A DNA stretch of 64,000 nucleotides from Paracrocinitomix mangrovi (GTDB lineage Bacteria > Bacteroidota > Bacteroidia > Flavobacteriales_D > Crocinitomicaceae). Below, in pieces: positions 51,881-60,810 of this stretch. How positions within the stretch are numbered: the stretch's first letter is position 1; every line of letters starts with the position of its first letter. Made by a program: the position numbers and the translations under genes. Under the pieces are notes generated by a model. It saw nothing but the letters and a program-made list of their open reading frames with translations, was not told the DNA's origin and searched no databases. Location: contig NZ_CP091819.1 of the NCBI RefSeq assembly GCF_019740355.2, positions 992,001 through 1,056,000 on the forward strand. The letters are read 5' to 3'.

Positions 51881-53037
51881 TAAAATGTTCTTTTAGTGAT
51901 TTTCACACTTAGCTTGTAATATTTTTTCCACATGTCCAGATCATTTTTACCAATTGGCAAAATATCTGCTGCTAAAGTACGTGTAGTTGGTTCAAATTTC
52001 TTTTGAAATTCTTCAGGTAAGATGTAGGTTGCAGAATAAAAACGATCTACAATACCTTGACTTTCTGTTCCATCAGCAAATTCAACATTTACAATATCAC
52101 CTTCATGTAAATATCTCAAGTCCTCTTGACTAAAGAATCCTTTTATGTGAACGTTATTAGGCTGGTGGATTGATAAAATGTTCTCTGTCTTCAAGGCTAC
52201 TTCAAATGCCATTTTGTGAATTCTGGTAACATTACCGTTAATTGGAGAAGTAAATATTTTGTATCCCTGTATATTCTCTACTCCTGCTAACATTACCATT
52301 TCTTTACCAGGTAGATTACTAAATATTGGCTGACCATTGTCATCAAAACCGGTAGCTCCGGTTCTTTGCATAATTTCAATTTTTTGTTGCTCTACCTCAT
52401 CTTCTAACATATCTTTTAGGTGTCCTATTTGACGACGGTAAATACTATTTTGGCTATTCAACAGATTAATGTCAGATTCCAACTTAGCTATTTGATAATC
52501 CAGGTTTTCAAGGTTTGTATGTGAAACCGCATCTAAGATTACCTCATTCCTTACACGTTCCCTATCATCCTTGTAAACTTGTAATAGTTCTTGTTCATCT
52601 TTAATGCGAACAGTATTGAGATCTATACTTTTCTTGAGATTATAAATTTCTCGTTCAATCCAAGAATCTTTATTTCCACCACCTGCTATGCTTACAGAGT
52701 TAGATCCACCTCCATCTCCAAAATAATCTTCATCCAGGAAATATGTGAAAAGCGTATCACCAATCTCTACATCATCTCCCTCTTTCACCATAAATTCTAA
52801 GATTCTGATATCATCTGTATGTCTAATGTCAACACTTTCAAATAACACCTGTCCGTTACCTTCAATGTAGAAATAAGAATTAACGATAAACCTTCCGGTA
52901 AAGAATAAGAAAAGTGCCAACAATACCAAATAAACGAAACGGTCCCAATTAAATGAGCGTTTACTTTTACGGGCACTCTGTTCTTCAAAGTACCTTAAGT
53001 AACTTTCTTCCTTTCGTTTAAAATTTACACTTTTCAT
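51880..53037 (-). CDS. HlyD-like membrane-fusion (adaptor) protein
   Basis: A 385-residue protein with one N-terminal membrane segment (FVYLVLLALFLFFTGRFIV, near 32-50), an early lipoyl-like half (IRILEFMVKEGDDVEIGDTL, with the typical GD turn), a coiled-coil around residues 120-215 (EQELLQVYKDDRERVRNE), a second lipoyl half (IFTSPINGNVTRIHKM) and a beta-barrel domain (IHQPNNVHIKGFFSQEDL). This is the plan of type I secretion and efflux adaptors. No ABC transporter or RND pump is adjacent; the partner here is the GT2 synthase. It lies 18 nt after the TolC-like gene. Confidence 0.83.
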   Translation of the reverse strand: MKSVNFKRKEESYLRYFEEQSARKSKRSFNWDRFVYLVLLALFLFFTGRFIVNSYFYIEGNGQVLFESVDIRHTDDIRILEFMVKEGDDVEIGDTLFTYFLDEDYFGDGGGSNSVSIAGGGNKDSWIEREIYNLKKSIDLNTVRIKDEQELLQVYKDDRERVRNEVILDAVSHTNLENLDYQIAKLESDINLLNSQNSIYRRQIGHLKDMLEDEVEQQKIEIMQRTGATGFDDNGQPIFSNLPGKEMVMLAGVENIQGYKIFTSPINGNVTRIHKMAFEVALKTENILSIHQPNNVHIKGFFSQEDLRYLHEGDIVNVEFADGTESQGIVDRFYSATYILPEEFQKKFEPTTRTLAADILPIGKNDLDMWKKYYKLSVKITKRTF

Positions 53038-53055
53038 TTTTTCACAAGTAGTCCT

Positions 53056-55101
53056 CTACTTCTGTATATTGATTTCATCAAATGAAATCATCCTTCTCAA
53101 GTCGTGATACGCAAAACGTTTCACTGCGGTTAGTTTACTTAACTCTTTTATTTTCTCTTCCATCTCAATTCTGCTGCCAAAGTCTTCTGTTCTCAAAGCC
53201 AGTACAATTTTATCCTTAGCATAGTCTAAAAATGGAGTCACTTTTCTATCTATGTAATCACTGTCAACATTTTCATAACACATAAAGTACACTTCATCAG
53301 CTAATTGCAAAATTTGATCAATCGTTTGATGACTGTAGTGTAACGGTATAGAAACAGCTAATCTCAACTCACGCTCCTCACAATACGTCTTTATTTTACC
53401 TAACATCTCCAAATATTGTTTCGTTAATCGCTGTCTTTCAGTACTCCACTCTTCAAAAGTATGAGGTTCAACATCCAAATGAATCCCTTTTGGTTTCACC
53501 ACATTATACTTTTTAATCACTTTATCTACATAGGATGCAGGATCTTGATCAAACATCAAATCATTCTTCCCTATCATAAAAGTGATCTCCGCATTTTGTT
53601 CAGCATATTGCATAAAAACATCCTTGCCTTTTACAGTATCTTCTAATCCAACTGCTACAACCACCTTTTTAAACTCATTGTAAATCGCATATTCAGTTAA
53701 AAACTCAGGAGAATAATCTGCAAAAGTTTTTGACCAAACATAAACTGAACGTTCTTTGTCATCAATGTACTCATTGATCTCCGTCACTGTTTGGTATTGC
53801 ACTATATCACGGATATTGGAATAAGGAATTTTAGAATGAATCTTCAATGCCTTTAGATACATGTTCTGTAGTAGATCAATCAGCTCAATGTCAATTCTCA
53901 ATAAATCATCATGTAAGTCTAATCCTGCTAGAGGATCTATATTTGAATCTTGTAATCTTACCTTCACCTTCTCTACCCTCAGCTTCTCCATAAACAGTTT
54001 ACGCTTTTGAATAAAACCAATAAACTGCTTCATCTTATAACGGAATTCATATCCGATATCCAGGATATTCTCATGTAAAGAAGCTCTGTCCTGCACTAGC
54101 CTTTCATTGTCGTATTTGTATCGTTCGTTTTCAACTTCATTTCTCAATTTGGTATTGAAAGGTATTGGCACATTGATGTTGACACCTGCAGAGAAAAACG
54201 ATCTATTTTGTGGACCAATTAGATCGTAATAATTAAACCTTGCGTATGGACTCAATGACATCTCATGATACCATGAATAATATTTCTTGTATTGGCGTTC
54301 AGCAAGCAAACTATCTGTTTGTTCGCCCAACATTTTAAAAATTTTAGGATAATTAAGATCAATCAAAGGAAGATTATCCTGACTAAAACTTATCTCTTCA
54401 GATGAAGGATTCAAATACAGATTATACTCTTGATATACATTAATTAAACTTTGAACTTCAGCCAATCTACTTTCCATTTCAATTAGCTTCTCTTTTTTAA
54501 GACGTTTCATGTACACCAACTCAGACACTAGCTCGTACTGCTTTTTCAATTGTCTTTCTCTTTCGTATAGCAATTTGATTTTGACAACATTGAAAGTGTA
54601 AATTGTGTAATCAAATCGCTTTAAAAAGTTATAGCTTTCGATAGTTGAGCTATGGTTCAGTTGTTCTCTTAAAATCCTGTCTTCTAAAATTTTTGCTTTT
54701 GCTCTATTCTCAAGAAAACCACTTTTAAGCACATCCCATTTAGCTCCAACACTAAATTTTCTGTTATAAACCAGATTATCCTCTAAATCACCAACTGTGG
54801 GATTGATGTTTTCTAGATATGAACCGGTAAGTGAAAGACCGTAATCTCTTTCAGCTAGTTCCAATTGTTTCTCTAAATAAGCAGAATTGGTGGCTGTAGT
54901 TTTAGATTGCTGTAATGATGAAATGTAGTCAATGACTTTTAATGAAGTATCCTGAAAACCAATAGGCTTATATGATGATTCACCAAACAATTCTTCAAGA
55001 ACAGCAACTTTCTTAAAGAAAAGAGAATCACCCTGAGCATACGAAAGCTTGCCCAGCAAAATTAACAGGCATATCAAATAAGTTTTCCCCACAGTTTCCA
55101 A
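53056..55101 (-). CDS. TolC-like outer membrane protein fused to a glycosidase-like TIM barrel
   Basis: A 681-residue protein. After a signal peptide (TYLICLLILLGKLSYA), residues 30-430 are of outer-membrane efflux (TolC) type: long helical stretches (YLEKQLELAERDYGLSL, KQYELVSELVYMKRLKKEKL) and FSAGVNINVPIPFNTKLRNE, a typical OEP strand-and-linker motif. From about 450 the sequence changes to a (beta/alpha) barrel: SVYVWSKTF, KGIHLDVEPHTFEEW (candidate acid E545), LAVSIPLHYSH, ADEVYFMCYEN and KIVLALRTEDFGS. The barrel is periplasmic or internal to the trimer's periplasmic end. The start is either TTG 55101 or GTG 55092 as no ATG is available and a stop codon lies upstream in frame. Confidence 0.75.
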   Translation of the reverse strand: METVGKTYLICLLILLGKLSYAQGDSLFFKKVAVLEELFGESSYKPIGFQDTSLKVIDYISSLQQSKTTATNSAYLEKQLELAERDYGLSLTGSYLENINPTVGDLEDNLVYNRKFSVGAKWDVLKSGFLENRAKAKILEDRILREQLNHSSTIESYNFLKRFDYTIYTFNVVKIKLLYERERQLKKQYELVSELVYMKRLKKEKLIEMESRLAEVQSLINVYQEYNLYLNPSSEEISFSQDNLPLIDLNYPKIFKMLGEQTDSLLAERQYKKYYSWYHEMSLSPYARFNYYDLIGPQNRSFFSAGVNINVPIPFNTKLRNEVENERYKYDNERLVQDRASLHENILDIGYEFRYKMKQFIGFIQKRKLFMEKLRVEKVKVRLQDSNIDPLAGLDLHDDLLRIDIELIDLLQNMYLKALKIHSKIPYSNIRDIVQYQTVTEINEYIDDKERSVYVWSKTFADYSPEFLTEYAIYNEFKKVVVAVGLEDTVKGKDVFMQYAEQNAEITFMIGKNDLMFDQDPASYVDKVIKKYNVVKPKGIHLDVEPHTFEEWSTERQRLTKQYLEMLGKIKTYCEERELRLAVSIPLHYSHQTIDQILQLADEVYFMCYENVDSDYIDRKVTPFLDYAKDKIVLALRTEDFGSRIEMEEKIKELSKLTAVKRFAYHDLRRMISFDEINIQK

Positions 55102-55109
55102 AAGTCCGA

Positions 55110-55117
55110 CAAAGATA
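55110..55117 (-). promoter_or_regulatory. -7 box of the exopolysaccharide operon
   Basis: Minus-strand TATCTTTG is an exact TAnnTTTG, ending 8 nt before the TTG at 55101. The upstream region has no TTG at the normal distance. It is the best candidate for the promoter of the four-gene operon. Confidence 0.45.
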
Positions 55118-55163
55118 GTACTTTATTAGACGAATTCCATATTAGCTTCGTTTAACGATTGTA

Positions 55164-56126
55164 TTAAAAAAAGGTTACGTCAATCGTTTTACCACACTTA
55201 AAATGGCCTTTAGGACACTGGGACTTTCCGTGTAAACCACAAGGTCTGCAATCTAGCTTTTCTGTAGTTTGTTTTATTGTTGAATTATCAGATAATGGGC
55301 CAAACCCAAATTCAGGAATAGTTGAGCAAAAATAGGCAGTCACGGGGGCATTACACGCAGAGGCAAGGTGAAGTGGAGCCGAATCATTTACATGAGTCAT
55401 GATAGCCATAGAGATAAGTGCCGAAGACGCTAATAATGAAAGTTCTCCGGCTGCATTATGCACGTTTTTACGTTTGGATTTTTCTACAATTTCATCCAAT
55501 AATTTTTTATCGCTATTGGCTCCAATCAATACTATTTTAACATCTTCTTTGTATTGTTGAATAATTTCTATCCATTTTTCTAACGGCAATGCTTTGGTAT
55601 ACCAAACTGATGAAGGAGCTAAAACAACTATTTCTCCATCTCCTTTTATAGCAGCTGCTTTGTCAAGATCTGATTGAGCCGGATATAGCTTTGGTTTTTT
55701 AAGTTCAAACTCCCCTATTTCTTTAATTAGATTAAAATTCCTGTTGATTTCATGGGTACCGTCTTGTACCTGATGTTTTACTTTGTGGGTATAACAAAAA
55801 CTAAACGGATTCTTATCAAATCCTACCTTAATTCTTGATTTTGCTCGCCAAGCAAACCAGCCTGTAGAACCAAATCTTTGAAGATTTATAAGCAAATCAT
55901 ACTTTGTTTTCTTAACCTCTTTCAGGATAGATTTGAGGTTTTTAAACTTTTGATTCTTTTTATCCCAAACGTATACTTTATTAATAAATGGATGATTCGC
56001 CAGTAGTCCTTCATTACCTGAACGAACAAGCACATCAATTTTAGCTTGCGGTAGTTTATCATGTATAGATTCCAGCAATGCAGTCGCTAGAATAACGTCA
56101 CCAATAAAGGCCGTTTGAATAATCAA
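55164..56126 (-). CDS. Glycosyltransferase family 9 (heptosyltransferase-like)
   Basis: A 320-residue GT-B enzyme of the ADP-heptose:LPS heptosyltransferase family. The N-terminus TAFIGDVILATALLESIHDK is the GT9 glycine-Asp loop, and the C-terminal region has VLAPSSVWYTKALPLEKW and THVNDSAPLHLASACNAPV, the H-x-x-x-S-x-x-x-H-L-A pattern for donor binding. The end is rich in cysteines (CRPCGLHGKSQCPKGHFKC), which is usual in Bacteroidota members. No ATG is available; the start is a TTG at 56126, 8 nt after the thioesterase stop. Confidence 0.82.
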   Translation of the reverse strand: MIIQTAFIGDVILATALLESIHDKLPQAKIDVLVRSGNEGLLANHPFINKVYVWDKKNQKFKNLKSILKEVKKTKYDLLINLQRFGSTGWFAWRAKSRIKVGFDKNPFSFCYTHKVKHQVQDGTHEINRNFNLIKEIGEFELKKPKLYPAQSDLDKAAAIKGDGEIVVLAPSSVWYTKALPLEKWIEIIQQYKEDVKIVLIGANSDKKLLDEIVEKSKRKNVHNAAGELSLLASSALISMAIMTHVNDSAPLHLASACNAPVTAYFCSTIPEFGFGPLSDNSTIKQTTEKLDCRPCGLHGKSQCPKGHFKCGKTIDVTFF

Positions 56127-56134
56127 TATTTGAT

Positions 56135-56533
56135 CTAATCTTTCGATAAATGGGCGTATTGTTCTCTTACATCTGAATCAATAGGAATAGCATTTCCGTG
56201 CTCATCAATTCTAACAAAAATGAAAATAGTTGAACATACTATTTGTTCTTGTCCAGTATAAAAATTGTAGCTTCTTGCCTCAACATAAATGGTCATTGAA
56301 GAATTACCAACACTTTTTACTTCGCCGTATATATTTACTTGATTTCCAATTTTAACCGGTTTTTCAAAATTTGTTTCATCTATCTTAACCGTAACCATAT
56401 TTGGATTTCTGCATAAACTACACGCCCAAGTTGCTGCAGTTTCATCTAACCAAGACAACATAATACCACCGAAAAGATTTCCGTGAACTCCAATATCTTT
56501 ACCCATGCAGAGTTTAAGTGCTAATTTTTCCAT
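56135..56533 (-). CDS. Acyl-CoA thioesterase, YciA/BFIT hotdog type
   Basis: A 132-residue hotdog-fold thioesterase with the acyl-CoA hydrolase motif GNLFGGIMLSWLDETAATWA (Asp and Glu as active residues) and VGNSSMTIYVEARSYNF. It hydrolyses short- to long-chain acyl-CoA esters. It is unlike the YbgC-type enzyme at 11212. It is placed among glycan genes, between the GT9 and deacetylase genes, with 0-8 nt spacing, although no direct role is evident. Confidence 0.85.
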   Translation of the reverse strand: MEKLALKLCMGKDIGVHGNLFGGIMLSWLDETAATWACSLCRNPNMVTVKIDETNFEKPVKIGNQVNIYGEVKSVGNSSMTIYVEARSYNFYTGQEQIVCSTIFIFVRIDEHGNAIPIDSDVREQYAHLSKD

Positions 56534-57403
56534 TTACTTTTTACTATTTTCAATCAACTTTTCATAAGTAGACCTTTCATTTTTGTATCTATTTCTTTCA
56601 ACTTTACTCAATGCAAATTTAAAAGCTCCTTTGGTCCAAAAAGATTCAACATTAACTCTTTTAATAAATAAAGAATTTTTATGAACAGAATTACTTCCTG
56701 GTATTGTTGTGAAATGAAACTTGTAATTATCTTGAATCAATTTCAATGCTAAATCACCTACACTCATCAAAGTATTATTGGGAGAGCAGAACATCTCCAC
56801 TTTGCAATTTAGTTTTGACTCAATTATTGACTTACAATTGACGATCTCATCAACAATTGAATTGTGATCCAAATCTTTAGTCAAAATATGATTATGAGTA
56901 TGAGCCCCTATTACATTACCATTTTTATATAATTCGGCTAATTTATCCCAATTGATGGCGACAAAGTCTTCATTACCATTATCAATATTTGCATTAATAA
57001 CTGGTCTAATATTTTTGATATAAAAGGCTTTTCCGTCTTCCGAATCTATAAAGCCTGGAACTACGAATAAAATCGAATATACACCCTTGTTATTTAGGTA
57101 TTTAATAGTTTTCAAATTATTCAATAATCCGTCGTCAAATGTCAATAAAACATATCTTTTACTTTCATCAAGCTTTCCTTTCATGAACTCTTCTAGATCA
57201 GAAGGATTTAAAAAAGTGAATTTATTTTCAAGGTAAGTAATTTGCTTTATGAAAGACTGGTGTAATTTTTCAGGAGTACTATGATAATTAAGAACTAATA
57301 AGTCTCCTTTAGAAATTCCTAAGCCGAAAATGGCAGTATAAACATTTCCAATTATGGTTTTAACAAAATGTCCTTTTGTATGATATAATCTATTAAATCT
57401 CAT
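56534..57403 (-). CDS. Polysaccharide deacetylase-family protein
   Basis: A 289-residue NodB-homology protein. Motif 1 is VLLTFDDGLLNNLKT (catalytic Asp and metal-binding Asp), motif 2 is IGAHTHNHILT (metal-binding histidines) and a later CSPNNTLM segment is in the position of motif 3. No signal peptide is seen, so a cytoplasmic or membrane-associated role is possible. It could deacetylate amino sugars of the surface glycan. The following GNAT gene is separated by 1 nt. Confidence 0.82.
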   Translation of the reverse strand: MRFNRLYHTKGHFVKTIIGNVYTAIFGLGISKGDLLVLNYHSTPEKLHQSFIKQITYLENKFTFLNPSDLEEFMKGKLDESKRYVLLTFDDGLLNNLKTIKYLNNKGVYSILFVVPGFIDSEDGKAFYIKNIRPVINANIDNGNEDFVAINWDKLAELYKNGNVIGAHTHNHILTKDLDHNSIVDEIVNCKSIIESKLNCKVEMFCSPNNTLMSVGDLALKLIQDNYKFHFTTIPGSNSVHKNSLFIKRVNVESFWTKGAFKFALSKVERNRYKNERSTYEKLIENSKK

Positions 57404-57404
57404 G

Positions 57405-58364
57405 TTACCATGTATCTATATCGGATCTAAACAATCTCCAGCTTTCATCTAAATCCAATTGACCTTTCCAATTGACTGGATGTGTAATGAAATGAACACT
57501 TTTATTAAGAGGTTTAAATTTCTTTTCTCTTAAAATGTCTAATAATTCATCAGAGGCCGCATTGTTTACTGCAATTGTAATTATTGAAATAAATTTTAAA
57601 CTTTTACATGCTTTAATTAATGCTTGAAAAGCAAGGTTTAAAAATTCTAAAGAACTATATGAACTTTGGATATCTCCTATTATAAGTTCATTAATTACTT
57701 TTTTTCGAACATTTATTTTTACTTCAAACTGACACACTTCATTCTCATCTTCAAAAACGAAATAGTAATAGGTGTTTTCTGATAATTTATTTCTCCATTT
57801 TATAAATTCAGTTGTTTTGTTGAACCTAAACTGTTCTTGGATTGACTCTTTAATCATTAAAGGTTCTGTTCTGAAAAACTGCCCAAGCTTAACCTCTTTT
57901 ATACTTCGAATAATGGAAACCGGACCTAAAGGTTTAACATACCATTGGAGATCTAATACATTATTCCATCCTGCTCTTAAAAAACTATTGTATGATGCTT
58001 GAACAGGAAACCCCATTAGAAAATCAATTCCCTGTCTGAATTCGTCCTCATGTATTGCATTGAGTAACTTTCCAAAAATTCCTTGACCTCTAAATTCTGG
58101 GTTAACCAAAGAATTACCCGATTGAAAAGAATTAAACACCTGTTCATTTAATTTATATGGCCAATAAAAAAAGGATTGAAATCCAGCCAACTTATCTCCC
58201 TCAACCGCAGCATATCTAACACATTTATCTTGCTGATATGGCGTTTCATAAAAATTTTTAAAGTATAACTGAAACTCTTCCGCTTTAAAATCATATTGCT
58301 CACAAAACATTTTAGTGACCTGATCAAGCATCCAATCTTCGTACTTAATTATATTTATAGCCAT
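57405..58364 (-). CDS. GNAT-family acetyltransferase
   Basis: A 319-residue protein with a GNAT domain in the first half: YAAVEGDKLAGFQSFFYW, then acetyl-CoA binding motif VNPEFRGQGIFGKLLN near residue 88. The C-terminal half (about 170-319) is extra and might be another GNAT-like fold (NELIIGDIQSSYSS, SIITIAVNN). It resembles acyltransferases of polysaccharide loci. It is divergently placed to the GT4 gene, with a 21-nt gap. Confidence 0.7.
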   Translation of the reverse strand: MAINIIKYEDWMLDQVTKMFCEQYDFKAEEFQLYFKNFYETPYQQDKCVRYAAVEGDKLAGFQSFFYWPYKLNEQVFNSFQSGNSLVNPEFRGQGIFGKLLNAIHEDEFRQGIDFLMGFPVQASYNSFLRAGWNNVLDLQWYVKPLGPVSIIRSIKEVKLGQFFRTEPLMIKESIQEQFRFNKTTEFIKWRNKLSENTYYYFVFEDENEVCQFEVKINVRKKVINELIIGDIQSSYSSLEFLNLAFQALIKACKSLKFISIITIAVNNAASDELLDILREKKFKPLNKSVHFITHPVNWKGQLDLDESWRLFRSDIDTW

Positions 58365-58385
58365 TTAGATAACTGAATTGAGAGG

Positions 58386-59423
58386 ATGAAAATACTAATT
58401 TTATATGAGGAATTGGCAGGATATTTTGTTTCCTGCGTTAAGGAATTATCTAGAAACAATGAAATTTATATAATATGCGAACAGCCAAATAATTCTGCTC
58501 CTTTTGATTTCTCAAACACTTCCTTAAACATAAGTTTTAAGAACGAGTACACTTATGGATCTCTTTTACAAAAAGTGAAAGAAATAGAGCCAGATGCAAT
58601 TTTCGTAGGTGGATGGAAAACTCCTATGTTCAATCAAATTTGCAAGATGTATTCTAAGAAAATAAATGTCGTTCTTGGATTTGACAACGCGTGGAAATTC
58701 AGCATTAAACAATTCCTCAATATTGTGAGGTTTAGATTATATAAAAAGAATTCTTATACAAAGTGTTTTGTACCAGGACAGAAACAAAAAAAATATGCCA
58801 AGTTGTTAGGTTTTAAGGAGATTAACATTAGTATGGGAGCCTATTCATGTGATTATGAACTTTTCAACAATTATTATGAAAGTACCTTTTCTGAGAAAGA
58901 AAAAAACTTTCCAAAAAGATTATTGTTCGTTGGAAGATACAGTAAAGTAAAGGGAATAGAAAAACTTTGGAATTCATTTATTGAAGTTGTAGAACAGACA
59001 AATAGCAATTGGGAGCTATGGTGTATCGGTAAAGGTGAAATCCCTGCTTTAAATCATCCAAAAATCAAACATTTGGGCTTTATTCAACCTGATCAGCTTG
59101 ATGAAGTTATCAGAGAAACAGGTGTATTTGTATTACCCTCTAATTTTGAACCTTGGGGTGTTGTTATACATGAATACGCCCTTGCGGGATTCCCTATTAT
59201 AAGCTCTACAGAAGTTGGAGCAAATGAAGATTTTGTTTTGCCTGATCAAAATGGTTGGATTGTAAATCCAAATAATTCTGACGAGCTAAAAAAAGTAATA
59301 TTAAAGGTATTTAGCAAAAACACAGAAGAGCTAATTGAAATGGGAAAAATAAGCCATGAATTGGGAGGCAAAAATACTCCACAAAAGTGGGCAAAATCTC
59401 TTATGAATCTGATGCAAAGTTAG
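58386..59423 (+). CDS. Glycosyltransferase family 4
   Basis: A 345-residue GT-B glycosyltransferase with the C-terminal GT4 pattern: LLFVGRYSKVKGIEKLW, WELWCIGKGEIPAL, HLGFIQPDQLDEVI and the donor-binding FVLPSNFEPWGVVIHEYALA (E-x-x-x-x-x-x-E). The N-terminal acceptor domain is variable. It is transcribed away from the deacetylase/GNAT genes. Confidence 0.87.
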   Translation: MKILILYEELAGYFVSCVKELSRNNEIYIICEQPNNSAPFDFSNTSLNISFKNEYTYGSLLQKVKEIEPDAIFVGGWKTPMFNQICKMYSKKINVVLGFDNAWKFSIKQFLNIVRFRLYKKNSYTKCFVPGQKQKKYAKLLGFKEINISMGAYSCDYELFNNYYESTFSEKEKNFPKRLLFVGRYSKVKGIEKLWNSFIEVVEQTNSNWELWCIGKGEIPALNHPKIKHLGFIQPDQLDEVIRETGVFVLPSNFEPWGVVIHEYALAGFPIISSTEVGANEDFVLPDQNGWIVNPNNSDELKKVILKVFSKNTEELIEMGKISHELGGKNTPQKWAKSLMNLMQS

Positions 59424-59445
59424 TTCGATTGCTTTTTTGATTTAT

Positions 59446-59453
59446 TAACTTTG
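59446..59453 (+). promoter_or_regulatory. rsmE promoter, -7 box
   Basis: TAACTTTG is an exact TAnnTTTG, ending 17 nt before the rsmE ATG. A TTG lies 14 nt upstream, a little closer than the consensus. Confidence 0.45.
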
Positions 59454-59470
59454 ATTCAAGAATAGAATTT

Positions 59471-60178
59471 ATGCAAAAAGCCAAACACACTTTTTTTTGT
59501 GGCGACATTGAAAAGGGGTCTTTAAATGAAGATGAATCTTTCCATGCTTCAAAGGTTATGCGCTTAATGAGTGGAGACCTTATTAATATTATTGATGGTA
59601 AGGGAAATAGCTACATAGCTAAAATTTCTACTGCAGTAAAGAAAGAAGTACAGTTTGAAATAGTTAGAAAGCTAGAAAAAACTGCTTCACCTTTAAACGT
59701 GCATCTTGTTATTGCTCCTACAAAGAACATGGATCGTTTTTCTTTTGTTGTTGAAAAAGCAACTGAAATGGGGATCAAAAAAATCACACCGATTTATTCT
59801 CAAAATTCAGAGCGAAAAATTTTAAAAACAGAGAAAATCAAGAAAAGTATGATTGCTGCTATCAAGCAATCGGGGAACCTTTATCTACCTGAATTGTATG
59901 AGATAAAATCATTTAATGAGTTTATTAAAAGTGATTTGGGTGAATCAGTAAAGTTAATTGCGCACTGCAATGATGATGCAGACAAATCAGCATTGAAAGA
60001 TTTAGTGAAAAGTGGAAAAGAATTCGTTATTTTAATTGGACCTGAAGGTGATTTTACACCTGAAGAAGTTATATTAGCTAAAGAAAAAGGATTTCAGGCA
60101 ATTAGCCTAGGAGATTCGCGTTTTAGAACTGAAACAGCAGCAATATTAGCATGTCATACCGTTTATTTATTGTCATAG
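59471..60178 (+). CDS. rsmE: 16S rRNA (uracil(1498)-N(3))-methyltransferase
   Basis: RsmE methylates U1498 in the decoding region of 16S rRNA. The 235-residue protein has the N-terminal PUA-like part and the SPOUT knot: VHLVIAPTKNMDRFSFVVEK, EMGIKKITPIYSQNSERK and the late LIGPEGDFTPEEVILAKEKG with SLGDSRFRTETAAI, the SAM-binding region. The 3' end overlaps the next gene by 28 nt. Confidence 0.94.
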   Translation: MQKAKHTFFCGDIEKGSLNEDESFHASKVMRLMSGDLINIIDGKGNSYIAKISTAVKKEVQFEIVRKLEKTASPLNVHLVIAPTKNMDRFSFVVEKATEMGIKKITPIYSQNSERKILKTEKIKKSMIAAIKQSGNLYLPELYEIKSFNEFIKSDLGESVKLIAHCNDDADKSALKDLVKSGKEFVILIGPEGDFTPEEVILAKEKGFQAISLGDSRFRTETAAILACHTVYLLS

Positions 60179-60810
60179 CGTTAATAATAAACCTTTCGGT
60201 TTTTGGACAGTCATCTTATCAGGTAGCTGTTTTAAAATATTCAGGAGGAGGAGATTGGTATGCCAACCCAACATCTTTACCTAATCTCGTGAAATTTTGC
60301 AATAAAAATTTGGGCACTAATATTTCTGAAAAAGTAGAAACTGTTGGAGCGGGAGATCCTAATATTTTTAATTATCCTTTTGTACATATGACGGGTCATG
60401 GAAATGTTGTATTCTCTTCAGAAGACGCTGAAAACCTAAGGAATTATTTGCTTGGTGGAGGATTCCTTCACATTGATGACAATTATGGGATGGATAAGTT
60501 TATTAGAACAGAAATTCAAAAAGTGTTTCCAAATAATGAATTTGTGGAATTGCCTTTTACACATCCAATCTTTCATCAAAAATACGAATTCAAAAAAGGG
60601 CTTCCCAAAATTCATGAGCATGAAGACAAACGTCCACAGGCATTTGGTATTATGCATGAAGGAAGACTAATATGCTTATATACATATGAGTGTGATTTGG
60701 GAGATGGTTGGGAAGATGAAGAAGTTCATGGTGACAGTGAATCTAAACGAACCGAAGCCTTAAAAATGGGAGCAAACATTATTCAGTATGCATTTACAGC
60801 AGCCCATTAA
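60151..60810 (+). CDS. DUF4159 domain protein
   Basis: A 219-residue secreted protein: signal peptide (RLFIVIALIINLSVFG, residues 4-19) followed by a stand-alone DUF4159 domain, recognised by YPFVHMTGHGNVVFSSEDAE, GGGFLHIDDNYGMDKF and HPIFHQKYEF, with DLGDGWEDEE near the end. DUF4159 is usually the C-terminal part of larger proteins with GATase-like fold; here it is single. It overlaps rsmE by 28 nt and the following gene by 23 nt, so the three are translated from one message in different frames. Confidence 0.83.
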   Translation: MSYRLFIVIALIINLSVFGQSSYQVAVLKYSGGGDWYANPTSLPNLVKFCNKNLGTNISEKVETVGAGDPNIFNYPFVHMTGHGNVVFSSEDAENLRNYLLGGGFLHIDDNYGMDKFIRTEIQKVFPNNEFVELPFTHPIFHQKYEFKKGLPKIHEHEDKRPQAFGIMHEGRLICLYTYECDLGDGWEDEEVHGDSESKRTEALKMGANIIQYAFTAAH

